64,000 nt of DNA from Pseudanabaena sp. PCC 6802 (GCF_000332175.1 NZ_KB235914.1:937966-1001965); one strand, 5' to 3'; positions 46,311-54,212 are shown, numbered from the stretch's first letter. Numbers and translations are program-made. Notes: generated by a model from the letters alone, not told the origin.

Positions 46311-47885
46311 TCAATCTTGATTTGGATCTAAAGCCTGGAGGAGGGCTTCAAACTTAATCGCAGTTTCATCAAATTCGGCATCCAACTGCGAGTCAGAGAC
46401 AATGCCTGCCCCTGCATAAATCCTGGCTTTGTTATCGCTAAAATATCCAGAGCGAATACCGACAGCAAACGCGCCTTCGCCATTACTATTCACCCACCCA
46501 ATGGGAGCGGCGTACCAGCCGCGATCGCACACTTCCCACTCCCGCATCAGATGTAATGCCGTGGCTTTAGGATCGCCACCCACGGCAGCGGTGGGATGGA
46601 GTTGTGCCAGCACGTCAAACGCTGCCAACCAATTTGTATTAGCTAATTCCGCCACGATCGGCGTGTACAGGTGCTGCACGTTGGATAACTTCAGTAATTT
46701 TGGTGGTTGCAGAGGGTGCAGGTTAGCCCCCACCTTATGCAAGCAGTTGCAGATAGATTCGATCACGATTTCGTGTTCGCTGCGATCCTTATGACTGTTG
46801 AGGAGGCGATCGCCCAACTGCACGTCCGCATCGGCAGACGAACTGCGCTCGATCGAACCTGCCACTGCTTCGCTACTAAGCAGCAAGCCACCATCGCGGG
46901 TCTGAAATTTCAGTAACATCTCTGGCGTAGCTCCTAGAAATGCCGTTCCCATACCAAAATCAACCAAAAAAGCGATGCACTCAGGGTAGCTCTGTCGCAG
47001 GCGATCCAGTATTTCTAACGGATCGTAGTTTCGGCTGGCAGTCACCTCTAAGGCTCTTGCCAAAACTACTTTATCTAGCTTGCCGCACCGAATGCGATCT
47101 ACCGCCTGCTGCACTATATCTGCCCAGGGCAAATCCCCGACGATTTCGGCAATTTGTAATTCACCGGGCAGTTGGTTTTGGGATGGATCGAGCAATTGAC
47201 TGAGGGAGTGCGATTGGGCAAAGATCGCGCTTCGCGATCGCCCCGTTACCATCTTTGGCTGAAAATCTTGACGCAGGTAGGCGATCGATTGCTGCATCGA
47301 TACTTCAATATCCTCTGGATCGTCCAGGGGATAGACACAATGATTAATCGTTAATGTCGGATCCGACAACGCACCGCCTGCATCTATTGTTGTTTGCCGC
47401 ATCAACCATTGCGGAATAAACAGCTTCACCGCCGGAAACCCATACCAGGTTTCTCGATCGACATCATGGAAGGAAAACCCACCCAATACATAAGCACCCG
47501 GCAATACCCCCCGATCGGCTCCTGGCTCGACTAAATTAGGTTCCCCACCTACAACCGCATGGGTTAGATAGCGTTGGGCAAAACGCTTGGCCAGGTCAAA
47601 TCTTAAATCTGGCTGCTCTAGAGTGGCAGCGCGATCTGTATCTGCAACCATACCGCCTGCCGCCAAAGTGAGTCCCTGTTCTGGCTGCTGCCAATAAAAC
47701 CTGTATTGCCCCACCTTATGCTTGGCAGCTAGAAATGCTAGAGGGTCTACGTGCTGCCATGCCTGCGTATAGCTAAGGATTATCGGCTGCTCCAGATGCT
47801 TAGCGCGAGCGATCGCCACTCTAATCAAATCTTGCAGAGACGCGGGATGGGTGATAGGTTTGACGATTCGCTGCTCCAGTTGCAT
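46311..47885 (-). CDS. menF: Isochorismate synthase
   Basis: 524 residues with the chorismate-binding fold in the C-terminal half: KLDKVVLARALEVTASR, FLVDFGMGTAFLGATPEMLL, LHPTAAVGGDPKATALHLM and VGIRSGYFSDNKARIYAGAG. It converts chorismate to isochorismate for phylloquinone; menD in this window uses the product. The salicylate- and anthranilate-type relatives are less likely given the menD context. Confidence 0.93.
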   Translation of the reverse strand: MQLEQRIVKPITHPASLQDLIRVAIARAKHLEQPIILSYTQAWQHVDPLAFLAAKHKVGQYRFYWQQPEQGLTLAAGGMVADTDRAATLEQPDLRFDLAKRFAQRYLTHAVVGGEPNLVEPGADRGVLPGAYVLGGFSFHDVDRETWYGFPAVKLFIPQWLMRQTTIDAGGALSDPTLTINHCVYPLDDPEDIEVSMQQSIAYLRQDFQPKMVTGRSRSAIFAQSHSLSQLLDPSQNQLPGELQIAEIVGDLPWADIVQQAVDRIRCGKLDKVVLARALEVTASRNYDPLEILDRLRQSYPECIAFLVDFGMGTAFLGATPEMLLKFQTRDGGLLLSSEAVAGSIERSSSADADVQLGDRLLNSHKDRSEHEIVIESICNCLHKVGANLHPLQPPKLLKLSNVQHLYTPIVAELANTNWLAAFDVLAQLHPTAAVGGDPKATALHLMREWEVCDRGWYAAPIGWVNSNGEGAFAVGIRSGYFSDNKARIYAGAGIVSDSQLDAEFDETAIKFEALLQALDPNQD

Positions 47886-47946
47886 AAAAACATTTTAATG
47901 CCCATCCTGCGCAAGAATTCACTATCTACTGAAAAATTACCTACAC

Positions 47947-49083
47947 CTATGCCCCAAATCCCGTCGGCTTAGCAAATTTATGCCAGATGGCAAGGCCACC
48001 TCGATCGTTACCCGCCGCCAGTTTGCACTGCTGGGGATGCCATTGCAAGCAAGTAATTTCCGAGGTCGAGGCATCAATTGACTGCTGCCAATCCGACGCA
48101 TCTTGCCACAAGCTAATGATGCCATCCTCCCCGGCTGAGGCCAACAAATTTGTATGGGGTTGAAACTGCACCAGATTGACATTGCCAACATGCCCTCGCA
48201 GCACTTCGCCTTCCCAACCAATATTGGGGTTGGCGTGCTTGCGCCAAACTACCGCCTCATCGCCGCTAGTAGTCACCAAAATCGGCTCTGCTCCTGCCTG
48301 TAATTCAGACCAGGCAAATGCCCTGATCTTGCCCGGAAATCCTTGCATGCGCCAGGGTTGCGGGTCAAAGTTCCTACCCAGCCACTGGATCAACACCACA
48401 GTTTTATCGAGTGTATTAGCGGCCAGGTATTGCCCTGTGCTATCCCACGCTATAACGCCCGTAGCAGTGGGCATTTCAAAGTAAATCGGATCTTCGTACC
48501 AGTCCGATACCTGCCACATTTTAATACCCTGATAACCGCCGACAGCCAACCAGTCACCGCTGGGGTGCCAACTCAGCGCCAGTACGGATGAAGCATCAAA
48601 ATTCACCGTTGTCACGATATCCTGACTTTCAGCACTCCAAACCTGGACGTATTTGCCCAAACTAAACGCGAATTCGGCGCGGCTGGGGTGCCAAGCCAGG
48701 CGATCGATCCATTCATTTCCCTGTTCTAGCGTAGTAACGAGTTGAAATTCATTATTTTCCACCTGCCACAAATAAATTTTGCCATTTTGACCCGCCGCCG
48801 CCAGCCATTTGCCATCCGCTGAGAATCCCACGCAGTCTATAGACTCATCAGTTGGCGATCGCAGAGCAGTCAATCTCTGAGCCAATGGCTTACTTTCCTG
48901 GTAAATGACAACCTCGCCCGCCGCTGTCGTCCCCGCCAGGAATTGTCCGTTGGGCGACCAGGCGATCGCCGTGACATATTCGCCCAAAGTCTCTTGCCAC
49001 TGGGGTTTAGGCGTTAATATTTGCTGTTTCCTGGCGATCGGCATACTAGCAAGACGTGCAATATTGTGAGGTGCATTATTCAC
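47947..49083 (-). CDS. Soluble WD40 repeat protein
   Basis: 378 residues with about seven diverged WD40 repeats, for example YVTAIAWSPNGQFLAGTTAA, SIDCVGFSADGKWLAAAGQN and NVNLVQFQPHTNLLASAGED. There is no membrane helix or signal peptide, unlike the WD40 protein at 3092. It forms a single propeller and probably acts as a protein scaffold. An inner ATG (residue 14) is an alternative start. It lies 61 bp upstream of menF on the same strand. Confidence 0.9.
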   Translation of the reverse strand: MNNAPHNIARLASMPIARKQQILTPKPQWQETLGEYVTAIAWSPNGQFLAGTTAAGEVVIYQESKPLAQRLTALRSPTDESIDCVGFSADGKWLAAAGQNGKIYLWQVENNEFQLVTTLEQGNEWIDRLAWHPSRAEFAFSLGKYVQVWSAESQDIVTTVNFDASSVLALSWHPSGDWLAVGGYQGIKMWQVSDWYEDPIYFEMPTATGVIAWDSTGQYLAANTLDKTVVLIQWLGRNFDPQPWRMQGFPGKIRAFAWSELQAGAEPILVTTSGDEAVVWRKHANPNIGWEGEVLRGHVGNVNLVQFQPHTNLLASAGEDGIISLWQDASDWQQSIDASTSEITCLQWHPQQCKLAAGNDRGGLAIWHKFAKPTGFGA

Positions 49084-49121
49084 TGTAGCAGGGATAATTC
49101 GTATGGATTGGGTATTAACTA

Positions 49122-49277
49122 TAGCAATCCTATTTCATGCGTAAATACCTGTAGGGGTTAGTGCCCCCGTGCCTACCCCATCCGCTGTGGCGATTCCCTT
49201 CAGGATGCGTACCGCCGTGGAGGGATTGCCCCTCCACGATGCGATCGGAATAATTTGCAAACCATTTAGGATTGCTA
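49122..49277. mobile_element. MITE-like element with perfect 11-bp terminal inverted repeats
   Basis: TAGCAATCCTA at 49122-49132 and its exact inverse TAGGATTGCTA at 49267-49277 bound 156 bp. Inside are two further hairpins, one around GTAGGGG...CCCCGTGCCTACC and one GTGGAGGGATTGCCCCTCCAC-like (GTGGAGGG/CCCCTCCAC). No coding capacity. It ends four bases before the left 27-bp direct repeat. Confidence 0.7.
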
Positions 49278-49281
49278 CATC

Positions 49282-49308
49282 AAACTTCAGGCAGTTTGTA
49301 ACGCGATA
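49282..49308 (+). repeat. Left 27-bp direct repeat (copy of the bciB 3' end)
   Basis: 27 bases identical except one to 52924-52950, the last codons of bciB. Read on the minus strand it still spells RYKLPEV and a stop (TGA). It marks the left boundary of the accessory segment. Confidence 0.8.
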
Positions 49309-49330
49309 TAACGGCTCAAATCAGCGGCGG

Positions 49331-49388
49331 CAGATAACCTTGAAGCACCAGCGTCTTTCGTCCGTTCGCTGCCACGCAGTGTTAGCTG
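49331..49388 (-). other. attC-like site after the VapBC-type cassette
   Basis: On the minus strand it begins CAGCTAACACTGCGTGGCAG and ends with GTTATCTG. Outer arms CAG-TAAC/GTTA-CTG and inner arms CAGCG/CGCTG pair with unpaired bases between, as in integron attC sites. It begins five bases after the broken toxin stop. The core GTTATCT departs from the GTTRRRY consensus, so confidence is moderate. Confidence 0.5.
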
Positions 49389-49393
49389 GCGGT

Positions 49394-49683
49394 TCAAGGG
49401 AATAACTCAAAGTAATTGCAGTGACTTGGACGTATAATCGAAAAATCTCGGCGATCGAGCGTATAAACACGAGTAATATCAAGCCTTTCAGCTATAGCAA
49501 CGATCGCCGCATCGGTAAAATCAAGCTGATTATCAGAATACTGCTCCAAGATCTGATGCACTCGTACCAAATCTTCTGTGGTCACAGACTCAACCTGAAC
49601 CGCATCAGGTGTGATATTGGATACAAAACATCGCCTTGGTCAGTTAGCGCAAACAAAAAAGTGGTGTCGAGGAGTGCTGTCAT
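49394..49683 (-). pseudogene. VapC-type PIN toxin gene with internal deletion
   Basis: ATG at 49683 overlaps the antitoxin stop (ATGA). The first codons read MTALLDTTFLFALTDQGD, the PIN start with its catalytic Asp. The frame is then lost, and the C-terminal part resumes in another frame: SVTTEDLVRVHQILEQYSDN, then DFTDAAIVAIAERL and TLDRRDFSIIRPSHCNYFEL. About 50 central residues of the normal protein are missing. The remaining 63-codon frame from 49585 contains the second acidic site but not the first, so no active toxin is expected. Confidence 0.75.
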
Positions 49684-49955
49684 GCCGTTTCACTCGGCTT
49701 GAGACTCCAGCCATAAATCGGATCGATTTCGTTACGTAGAATCTCCTCATCTCGTTCTGAAACATCAGGTTGTCCAGAGTTACCCAAACCTGCAATTGCA
49801 ACTAGAAAGTTGGAAGCACTATTACTATAATCTCTTCGCAAAATTGACTTGTAACGAAGATAATCAAGAAAACTAGCAAGTTCAAGCAAAGCTTCATCAG
49901 GGAGGGTACTGACTACCTCAATTAGCTTTTGTCGTTCTACAATAATTCCGTCCAT
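49680..49955 (-). CDS. Antitoxin of a VapBC-type pair
   Basis: 91 residues starting MDGIIVERQKLIEVVSTLPD. The segment PDEALLELASFLDYLRYK is typical of DUF2281-like antitoxins of cyanobacterial PIN toxins. The tail ERDEEILRNEIDPIYGWSLK also fits such antitoxins. It is coupled to the broken PIN gene by ATGA. Intact as far as can be seen, so it may persist without its toxin. Confidence 0.7.
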   Translation of the reverse strand: MDGIIVERQKLIEVVSTLPDEALLELASFLDYLRYKSILRRDYSNSASNFLVAIAGLGNSGQPDVSERDEEILRNEIDPIYGWSLKPSETA

Positions 49956-50076
49956 CGCTAAACCTTAAGGAAAGGGATTGTCCCTATTTTACTCCCTCAC
50001 TGAAGGACATGGTCGATCCGACCATAGTTACCCAACAGACCAGTTCCAAGCACTGTCTCCGCTCAAAAAATGAGCC

Positions 50077-50164
50077 AGCTAACGTCCCCGTTCACCCGCC
50101 GCTAGTAATCTTTCGGATTCAGCGACCAACTTGATACGGTCGGCGTGCAACGGGATTGTTAGCA
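50077..50164 (-). other. attC-like site after the restriction-modification cassette
   Basis: On the minus strand it reads TGCTAACAATCCCGTTGCAC at the left and GTGAACGGGGACGTTAGCT at the right. The arms CTAAC/GTTAG, CCCGTT/AACGGG and CGCCG/CGGCG pair with small mismatched spacers around a loop of about 45 bases. This matches the layout of integron attC sites (xCTAACAAx-CGTT-x...GTTAG). It starts five bases after the methyltransferase stop, as expected for a gene cassette. Confidence 0.65.
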
Positions 50165-50168
50165 GTTG

Positions 50169-51329
50169 TTACACACAGACTGTTCGCGCTAAGGAACTCG
50201 CTATATGGTGGCTTAGTTCTACGGGTACAGCATTGCCAATCTGCCTCATTGCTTCTGTCCATGAACCCCAAATTTTATAGTCATCTGGGAAAGTCTGAAT
50301 TCGTTTAGCCTCAAAGGTCGTGTAGTAGCGAACTTGACCATCTGGATATCGAATCATATTTTCTCCTCCAGGAACTCCATGATCTCCTGCTTTCAGTGCT
50401 TTAGAAGGCATGTCAATATAACTGCCAGTATGTCCAAGATATGATTTTGCACCCTCTCTAAGAACATGCTCACTGTCAAAACTACCTTCAAAATCAGGTT
50501 CTGGGAGATCCCCAATTTGATCTCTCACTGTTTTCCAAGGCTCCAAAGATGGTCTAAATAAAGTAGGCTGTTGAATCAGTCGATGAACTCTTTGCTGATT
50601 TCTTGTATCTAGGTGTTCAATTGCTGAAGGCTTGATCTTATGCCGTTCCCAATAATCATAGCTAACAAATTGCGACCATAGCAATGAATCCAAAGAGTGC
50701 GTTTCTTTTGGAAAAGCCCATTCTATATTTAAGTCTTCTCTTATACCGACGATGAAAACACGTTCACGGCGTTGTGGAATACCATAATTTGCTGCGTCTA
50801 GTAGCCGAAAAATTACATTATATTTAATGGAATCGAATTTCCCAGATGTATGGATTTTCTCAAGCCTTCTTAGATGATCTTCCCAGTTTTCTGAAGTTTT
50901 GGGCTGAACATCAGGATAAGTTAATCTTAGAATAATGTACTCAAAGTAACTATTAAATGATTTTCGTAAGAGTCCTTTGACATTTTCAAGAATGAAAATT
51001 TTTGGCGTATAAGTGCTGATGGCCTTGCAAGCATAAGGGAACATATCTCGCTGATCCATATTTCCTTTATGTTTTCCCCCCATTGAAAATGGTTGACAAG
51101 GAGGCCCTCCTGAAACTATGTCAATATGACCAAACTGCTCAAACTGGAATGAGCGAATATCTACATTATGAACAAGCTTGTTGCTGTAGTTATTTATCAG
51201 TGTCTGGCAGGCATCCTTATTGCATTCGATTAAAGCTTTATGCTTAACTCCAGAGAGTTCTAGCCCTTTTGCTAGTCCACCCGCACCAGCAAATAGCTCT
51301 AAGCAAGATATTTCAGGAATTTTCTTCAT
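50169..51329 (-). CDS. DNA (cytosine-5) methyltransferase of a type II system
   Basis: 386 residues with all main m5C methyltransferase motifs. Motif I is CLELFAGAGGLAKGLELSG and motif IV is VSGGPPCQPFSMGG with catalytic Cys78. Motif VI is FILENVKGLL, motif VIII YGIPQRRERVFIVG and motif X RQIGNAVPVELSHHIASSL. The target-recognition region lies around 225-330. It overlaps the upstream endonuclease gene by 17 bp. By its partner the site is predicted to be CCGCGG. The stretch is AT-rich and lacks HIP1 octamers, unlike its neighbours, which suggests transfer. Confidence 0.95.
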   Translation of the reverse strand: MKKIPEISCLELFAGAGGLAKGLELSGVKHKALIECNKDACQTLINNYSNKLVHNVDIRSFQFEQFGHIDIVSGGPPCQPFSMGGKHKGNMDQRDMFPYACKAISTYTPKIFILENVKGLLRKSFNSYFEYIILRLTYPDVQPKTSENWEDHLRRLEKIHTSGKFDSIKYNVIFRLLDAANYGIPQRRERVFIVGIREDLNIEWAFPKETHSLDSLLWSQFVSYDYWERHKIKPSAIEHLDTRNQQRVHRLIQQPTLFRPSLEPWKTVRDQIGDLPEPDFEGSFDSEHVLREGAKSYLGHTGSYIDMPSKALKAGDHGVPGGENMIRYPDGQVRYYTTFEAKRIQTFPDDYKIWGSWTEAMRQIGNAVPVELSHHIASSLARTVCV

Positions 51330-51957
51330 TTAAATTTCTTAAAAACTCTTCAATACTTTGGACAAGAATTTCTTTGTTTGCAGGTACTCCCTGACACTTT
51401 TCTGCCCAAGCACGTCCTGGATGACAGACATCCCAATCTGACTTTGCTTGCTCGTACCTACCCTTTCCAGGATCATGATTACCAAAACCATCAATCAAAG
51501 TATTCCATATTGGTTTGTACTTTCGGATTAGGGCTGCTTCGACAGTGCCTATCAAATCGCTTTCTTTCCCCTCAAGAATCATAAAACGGCAGAAAAAATC
51601 TGAGATATTCAAACCGTCCCCAATGTCGATGCTGCGGCTATGCTCTTTGATGCGATTATATAGCTCATAAACTTTAGCGTCTACAGAGGGTAATAGCCTA
51701 GATTGTCGCCATCCTTTTGGAACAGCCTTTCCAACATAAATTGGCATACGAAATTCAGTTCTATTTACCAAATGGAACTTTGAATAAATTCCAGATTTGG
51801 CAATGCAGTAGAGAGCATATACGCCTGTACCATGAAAACGCTCTGGAGTGGGAATTGAATGTACAGGTGTGCCATTAAAAAAACGTATTGTGTCTTTTAT
51901 AACCTCATCAAGATCGGGAGAGACATAAACATGGTCAGAACGATGAAAAACATTCAT
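51313..51957 (-). CDS. Eco29kI-like GIY-YIG restriction endonuclease
   Basis: 214 residues. The GIY-YIG core is seen in GTGVYALYCIAKSGIYSKF and RMPIYVGKAVPKGWRQSRL. The catalytic Glu is in VEAALIRKYKPIWNTLIDGF, and GNHDPGKGRYEQAKSDWDV then CHPGRAWAEKC complete the Eco29kI pattern. Eco29kI-type enzymes cut CCGCGG. It is the first gene of a two-gene operon with the methyltransferase; a promoter is recognisable upstream. Confidence 0.9.
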   Translation of the reverse strand: MNVFHRSDHVYVSPDLDEVIKDTIRFFNGTPVHSIPTPERFHGTGVYALYCIAKSGIYSKFHLVNRTEFRMPIYVGKAVPKGWRQSRLLPSVDAKVYELYNRIKEHSRSIDIGDGLNISDFFCRFMILEGKESDLIGTVEAALIRKYKPIWNTLIDGFGNHDPGKGRYEQAKSDWDVCHPGRAWAEKCQGVPANKEILVQSIEEFLRNLNEENS

Positions 51958-51996
51958 GTTGGCTGAGGCTTGGAGCGATCACCATAAGGACGCTCT

Positions 51997-52025
51997 ATTA
52001 TACTTGATTTCCGTGATGCTGATAA
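51997..52025 (-). promoter_or_regulatory. Promoter of the restriction-modification operon
   Basis: On the minus strand TTATCA (52025-52020) and a perfect TATAAT (52002-51997) are separated by 17 bases. The start of transcription would fall near 51990, about 33 bases before the endonuclease ATG. In an integron reading it would take the place of the cassette promoter Pc. Confidence 0.65.
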
Positions 52026-52085
52026 CTGATGGATCAAAGCCGCTCAAGCACTGAGCCAACGGGGTTTCCTAGACTGCTAACTATA

Positions 52086-52311
52086 TTTTAGACTGATTTT
52101 TTCTACCTAAACACCTATTTAAGACGATTAGCCAGACTTTTTCTGCCTAACTACCCTGGATAGATGGTTAGCCAGACCTTTTCTACCTAACTACCCCGTA
52201 AAGGTGATTAGCCAGAACATTTCAGCCTAATCACCCATTTGGGTGTGTTAGACAGATTTTTTCTGGGTAACATCCCGTATAGGTGATCTAGATAGATAAT
52301 TTCAGCCTAAC
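52086..52311 (+). repeat. 40-bp tandem palindromic array before the integrase gene
   Basis: Five complete 40-bp units start at 52086, 52126, 52166, 52206 and 52246. A sixth (52286) is cut at base 26 by the integrase ATG. Each unit contains an inverted repeat of the form TTAGnCAGA-n5-TCTGnCTAA, and a second small palindrome (clearest as CACCCATTTGGGTG) bridges neighbouring units. Units differ by point changes but the spacing is exact. GCCTAAC recurs (RYYYAAC, the integron core on one strand). Confidence 0.92.
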
Positions 52312-52900
52312 ATGACGACTACTGTTGAGCAACGCCCCAGAAAATTGTTGGATCGGGTTCGCGATGTTGTTCGCGCTAAGCACTACTCCTACCGAACCGA
52401 AGAAACCTACGTGCAATGGATTCGACGTTACATTTTGTTTCATAACAAACGTCATCCTTGTGAGATGGGTTGTGAGGAGGTCAATGCATTTTTAACCCAC
52501 CTTGCAGTTGAAGAACACGTTGCGGCTTCTACGCAGAACCAAGCTTTATGCGCAATTTTATTTTTGTATCGTGAAGTTTTACAGCAGGAAATCGGACTGG
52601 AATTAAATGCCATACGTGCAAAGCGATCGCGCTATTTACCAACAGTGTTAACAACTGAGGAGGTTAGAGCAGTAATCTGTAATTTGTCTGGTGTATACCA
52701 ACTGGTAGTCAAGTTGCTCTATGGCTGTGGTTTAAGGCTAAATGAAGCACTATAGTTTCGCCACGCATTTGCTGCAAAATGGCTACGATATCCGTACCGT
52801 CCAGGAATTGTTGGGGCACAAAGATGTCAAAACGACGACGATCTACACGCATGTCCTCAATCGTGGGGAGAGAGGCGTACGCAGCCCACTAGATGTATAG
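52312..52900 (+). pseudogene. IntI-like tyrosine recombinase gene with central deletion
   Basis: The first 147 codons encode the N-terminal core-binding part of an integron-type integrase: [40 protein letters not shown] and [19 protein letters not shown], ending at the box I arginine ([13 protein letters not shown]). A stop follows at once. In another frame the C-terminus resumes with [40 protein letters not shown] and SPLDV, including the nucleophile Tyr. Roughly 100-130 residues between are deleted, so the enzyme is dead. The IntI-specific insert would lie in the missing part, so the IntI label rests on the N- and C-terminal motifs. Confidence 0.85.
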
Positions 52901-52921
52901 ATATCCGGATGTGGGTATAGA

Positions 52922-54118
52922 TTAAACTTCAGGAAGTTTGTAACGCGATACGATGCGCTTGGCATATTCCGGTACGTGTGCTTCTAATTTCTGGGGATAG
53001 TTGCGACGCACGTAGAGATAGTTGCGAATAAAGTGGGAATCAATCGAAAAACGTCCGTATTCCAATCCCTTGGGGCCAATTTTATTCACCACGAAACTAA
53101 TTACCCACGCCAGCCACATGGGAATTGTGGTGGCGTTGTCGTAGGCGGCTATACCTTGCTGCACAGCAGCGGTGCGATCGCCGCTTGACATCACTGGTTG
53201 CGTAAATAACTTATCCTGTACCAGATCGAGCATTTCTTTACCCGTGTCGTTGCGCACCACAACCCACTGCCAACCAAACGGCGCGCCCATGTAGCCGACC
53301 ACCAGATCGGCAAGGGAATTGACATAGTCAAAACAGGTCATGCAGGAAGGGGCAAATACATCCTTGAGTTCCTTAGTATTCAAGCCAAAAAACGGCACCT
53401 TCTCGATCGCGCCATCTTCGTGCTTAAAATGCACGTTGAAGTCCTGCATGAATTCGTAATGCACTACCGTCTCCGGCGATCGGCTGGTAGTTTCTAAGAA
53501 TTTTTGCAACCCAGCCCGACTGACATTATCAACGCAGGGCGTACCCAGCACGTAGAGTTTTTCTAAGCCCAGTTGCTTTTCTACGGTACGCAACGCCTGA
53601 ATTTGACAACCAACCCCAATTACCAACAAGCGCTTCATGCCTGAGCGCTCGACTTGTTCTAACACAGATAGGTTGGGCGATAGGGTGGGCTTATTCACCC
53701 TGGCTGCCAGAATCTCTTCCGGTGTGGTGGCAATAATAGGCGTGGGTTGAAAGCGATCGCTCTGGCTAGATTGCACGCACACCACCCCCTCAACTTTCCC
53801 TTGTTGCAGCATTTCAATCGCAATGCTGGACACAATTCCAGTCCACTGCGCGCCAGGGATCGGGTCTTTTTTGCGCGCTGCCATCATCTCCTGATGCACG
53901 CCAAAATACAGGTCGCGATCGCGATCTAGATCGCGGGTACGTCCGTGGGCTTCCACCTCCATCTCGCTAATGTGCTGCGTAATAAACGCACAGGCTTCCT
54001 TCACGTAGTGAATGTAATAAGTGTCACAGAGACCGCATTCACTACATAGAGCTTTAGCAGGGCGGCGCTTGACAGTGGGTAAGGCTTTGGCTTTGTGGTG
54101 AGCAGGAGTAACGGACAT
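52922..54118 (-). CDS. bciB: 3,8-divinyl chlorophyllide 8-vinyl-reductase, F420-dehydrogenase type
   Basis: 398 residues. Fe-S ligands are visible in ALCSECGLCDTYYIHYVKE and PSCMTCFDYVNSLADLVVG. GVGCQIQALRTVEKQLGLEK and FGLNTKELKDVFAPSCMTC match the FrhB-like family member that cyanobacteria use as 8-vinyl-reductase. It uses reduced ferredoxin and FAD to make monovinyl chlorophyllide. The last codons (52924-52950) are repeated at 49282, so the 3' end may have been rebuilt by an integration event. Confidence 0.93.
   Translation of the reverse strand: MSVTPAHHKAKALPTVKRRPAKALCSECGLCDTYYIHYVKEACAFITQHISEMEVEAHGRTRDLDRDRDLYFGVHQEMMAARKKDPIPGAQWTGIVSSIAIEMLQQGKVEGVVCVQSSQSDRFQPTPIIATTPEEILAARVNKPTLSPNLSVLEQVERSGMKRLLVIGVGCQIQALRTVEKQLGLEKLYVLGTPCVDNVSRAGLQKFLETTSRSPETVVHYEFMQDFNVHFKHEDGAIEKVPFFGLNTKELKDVFAPSCMTCFDYVNSLADLVVGYMGAPFGWQWVVVRNDTGKEMLDLVQDKLFTQPVMSSGDRTAAVQQGIAAYDNATTIPMWLAWVISFVVNKIGPKGLEYGRFSIDSHFIRNYLYVRRNYPQKLEAHVPEYAKRIVSRYKLPEV
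52924..52950 (+). repeat. Right 27-bp direct repeat (within the bciB 3' end)
   Basis: Partner of 49282-49308, one mismatch. It contains AAACTTCAGGAAGTTT, a perfect 7-bp inverted repeat with a two-base centre; the left copy has the mismatch inside this palindrome. Confidence 0.8.
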
Positions 54119-54212
54119 GGTCGAGGTAATTTTTGCTTACATGGCTATCTTAATGCAGTCTGGTACAGGGAGTTCGAGATCGCCAGAGGGATCTGCGATG
54201 CGCGCATCGCCC

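Noticed and set aside
49282-49308. A second, truncated bciB gene
   Set aside because: Only the last few codons are present; it is better read as a boundary repeat of the inserted segment.
52086-52311. CRISPR array
   Set aside because: Whole 40-bp units are repeated back to back with point changes; there are no unique spacers and no cas genes.
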